This document shows, one piece after another, positions 62,216 through 64,000 of a stretch of DNA of 64,000 bases. Numbering within the stretch: the stretch's first letter is position 1; every line of letters begins with the position of its first letter. A program made the position numbers and the translations under genes. Source of the stretch: Castor canadensis (Eukaryota; Chordata; Mammalia; Rodentia; Castoridae); contig NC_133393.1 of NCBI RefSeq assembly GCF_047511655.1, positions 1,865,001 to 1,929,000 of the forward strand. The letters run 5' to 3'. A model generated the notes under the pieces. It had not been told where the DNA came from, did not search any database, and worked only from the letters and a program-made list of their open reading frames with translations.

Positions 62216-64000
62216 ACCCACTAATTAATTCAGTGAAAGAGAAGATAAAAGAGAGAGGCATGTTTTACTATGTTCTTTTTAGTCAGTGGTAATCTTGGTA
62301 TCCTTCATGACCCAAGTGGAGGCTAAAATTTAAAAACAATGTGTGAGGAGGTGGTCAGGAAAATTTGCTTGGGAAGATTAGTTTCCTCCCAAAAGGAACT
62401 TAAATTAAATGGAAGTATTTGTTGGCTTTATTTTCTTTCCATACTATAAACAAAACCTTTAAGAGTCTCACAGTCCTATTATGGTAAATAAGTGCCTGGA
62501 AATAAAGGGCTGCATTGAAAAGTCCATCATGCAGTTATCAGAGCACTGTTTCACTACCCAGCTATCAATGTTCAAAGCCAGTGCTGCATCTAATGTCTCA
62601 GGGGAAACACGGGAGCTTTATAGAGAGACACATTGGTCAGCTTTTGATAAGGCTCTGCAGTGATAATTCCTGGGGAAAATAAAATGTCATGAAGCAATGG
62701 ACAAGAAGAGCTTACAGGACAGAAAGCAAATCCAGTAACAGGAAATAGCATCACTTTTGGCAGGAAGGTCAGATGAAGGGGATGGTGTTTCCTGCTGGTG
62801 GCATGATTTCCAGAGTCACAAAGCTAATTGTAGCTTAGACGAAGCTAATTTGCCTTAGACGAAGGCAAAGCCCTGTCAAGAAAAAGAACTCAGCATTGAA
62901 AATAAGGCCAGGTGGTTTGGGTAAGTAAGAGATTACCTGAGTGTAAGCCAGAAACCCTGGAAGAACATAACTCCTTTGGCCAGCAACGTATCACTGGAGG
63001 TCCAGCTCCCAAATGACGCTGGATGTCTTTCAAAGGGCATTACAACCAACCCAGCACGTCTGTCCAAATGCTGTCTCCATGAGCTATGGCTCTGTGTGTT
63101 GAAAGGAGGCAAACCAAATAGTGTTCTTGACATAATTTCCCCATCGTACTCATTTGTCAGATAGAATATTGGCCATTCTTTTGCAACACAGGACCCTGTC
63201 CTTGCCCCAGTTTCTATGAGGAGCACTGGACTGCCTTCCTGGTTCCAGCCTGACAACATCTTCTTCCCCTTCCTGTGCCAGCATTAGAAAAGAAGTTAAC
63301 AAATGGATCTAATTACCACAGTGGCTTGAGACTACTCAACTTTTTTCCCTTCCAGCTGCAAAGTTGTCCTCAGACTAAGCCTCACATTCAGAACTGCTGT
63401 CAAACTCTCACTGTAATGGCCACTTAAGTTTAATGTCAAGCTGACGCCTGTGGAAGACCTTGATTAAATTTGCAAACAGTAGACTCTAACCGAAGGAGAA
63501 CTTTACAGTTGTCTCATTTCGCCTTTCAAGCTTAAATCCCAGAAGTTTTCTTTTCTTCTTTGCAAAGAATTACAGAAGTTTGTGTGCAAAGACCCTGAGT
63601 ATCAGTAGGAGAGCAAAGTGTAACAATCAAAACATCCTGCGTGCTTGGAGACAAGAAATCCCTCAGCTTATTAGAAGTCTGTGTGAATTAAAGATTCACA
63701 CTCCCATCTCACTCGAGATCTATTAATGATTCAGTCTTATGACTATAATATTACAAGTCCTCCTGGTGTCCTTTTAAGCACCTGGTAATTAAGAGTTTTG
63801 TACTGCATGGACAGAGGAAAAACATGGAAGGAACATGAAAGAAATATGGGCTCTCCACCAACAATGTCATGCTTCAACCAGGTACAAACTTCCAACCTAG
63901 TTTCTTTCCTCGTTGTTTCTCCTTTTGTCTTTGATAGCCATGCAACCTCTCTTCCTGGTAATAGAAGCCTAGAAGTTAAAATGTATCTGGAAGACTTGTT
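62216..64000. other. Unique-looking DNA, no gene recognised
   Basis: Apart from a short tandem duplication at 62821-62861 I see no repeat. Open frames of 60-108 codons around 62481-63259 overlap on both strands without motifs. The last 700 bp are low in repeats and AT-rich; whether they are conserved cannot be told from one sequence. Confidence 0.45.
62821..62861. repeat. Short tandem duplication, two ~20-bp copies
   Basis: AAGCTAATTGTAGCTTAGAC plus G (62821-62841) is followed by AAGCTAATTTGCCTTAGACG (62842-62861). Confidence 0.85.

Overview
The window is mammalian nuclear DNA, most likely from a rodent. It carries L1, L2, MIR and MER5-type repeats, plus many copies of a composite SINE made of one or two 7SL/B1-like monomers joined to an ID-like tRNA unit. 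That unit has a 'GGCTCAAGTGGTAGAGC' A-box region and a 'GAGTTCAAACCCC' B-box region. From memory this SINE type points to Castorimorpha, probably beaver (Castor); this is an inference that a repeat-library search would settle. No intact protein-coding gene, tRNA, rRNA, CRISPR array or prokaryotic feature is visible. The window reads as an intergenic or deep intronic stretch dense in transposons.

Layout. 1-4950: a 5'-clipped, plus-strand L1 with ORF1 and ORF2 remnants and a G-rich 3' UTR. 4951-14690: mostly unique sequence with MER5A, MIR and L2 fragments and three composite SINEs, one of which ends in a long (CT)n tract. 14690-24590: L2, MIR and old L1 pieces, AT-rich microsatellites, a perfect hairpin at 22011-22037, and an ID-like SINE inserted in an old L1. 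24590-35470: L2, a SINE-in-SINE insertion with a visible target-site duplication (27265-27516), several copies of a further interspersed repeat in both orientations (30-34 kb), and an antisense L1. 35612-36150: an unexplained open stretch flanked by splice-like signals, the only candidate for an unrecognised exon or gene fossil. 37930-41760: L2 relics, including one with a recognisable reverse-transcriptase motif, and a 60/66-bp minisatellite. 42020-45372: a long antisense L1 split by a SINE with a 16-bp target duplication. 45373-51540: mostly unique, with a second copy of the L1 3' UTR and a C/T-rich tract. 51540-58200: two antisense L1 relics, a BC1-like ID element and a full composite SINE. 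58200-64000: a hAT relic, MIRs, and an L2 with a nested MER5A.

Nothing here works together as a pathway. The informative content is the order of transposon insertions, fossil catalytic motifs, tandem repeats, and one open stretch that deserves a homology search. I found no convincing new biological system. Repeat names come from recognition of remembered consensus sequences, not from a database search, so boundaries are approximate (about 10-50 bp for SINEs, looser for L2, MIR and old L1).
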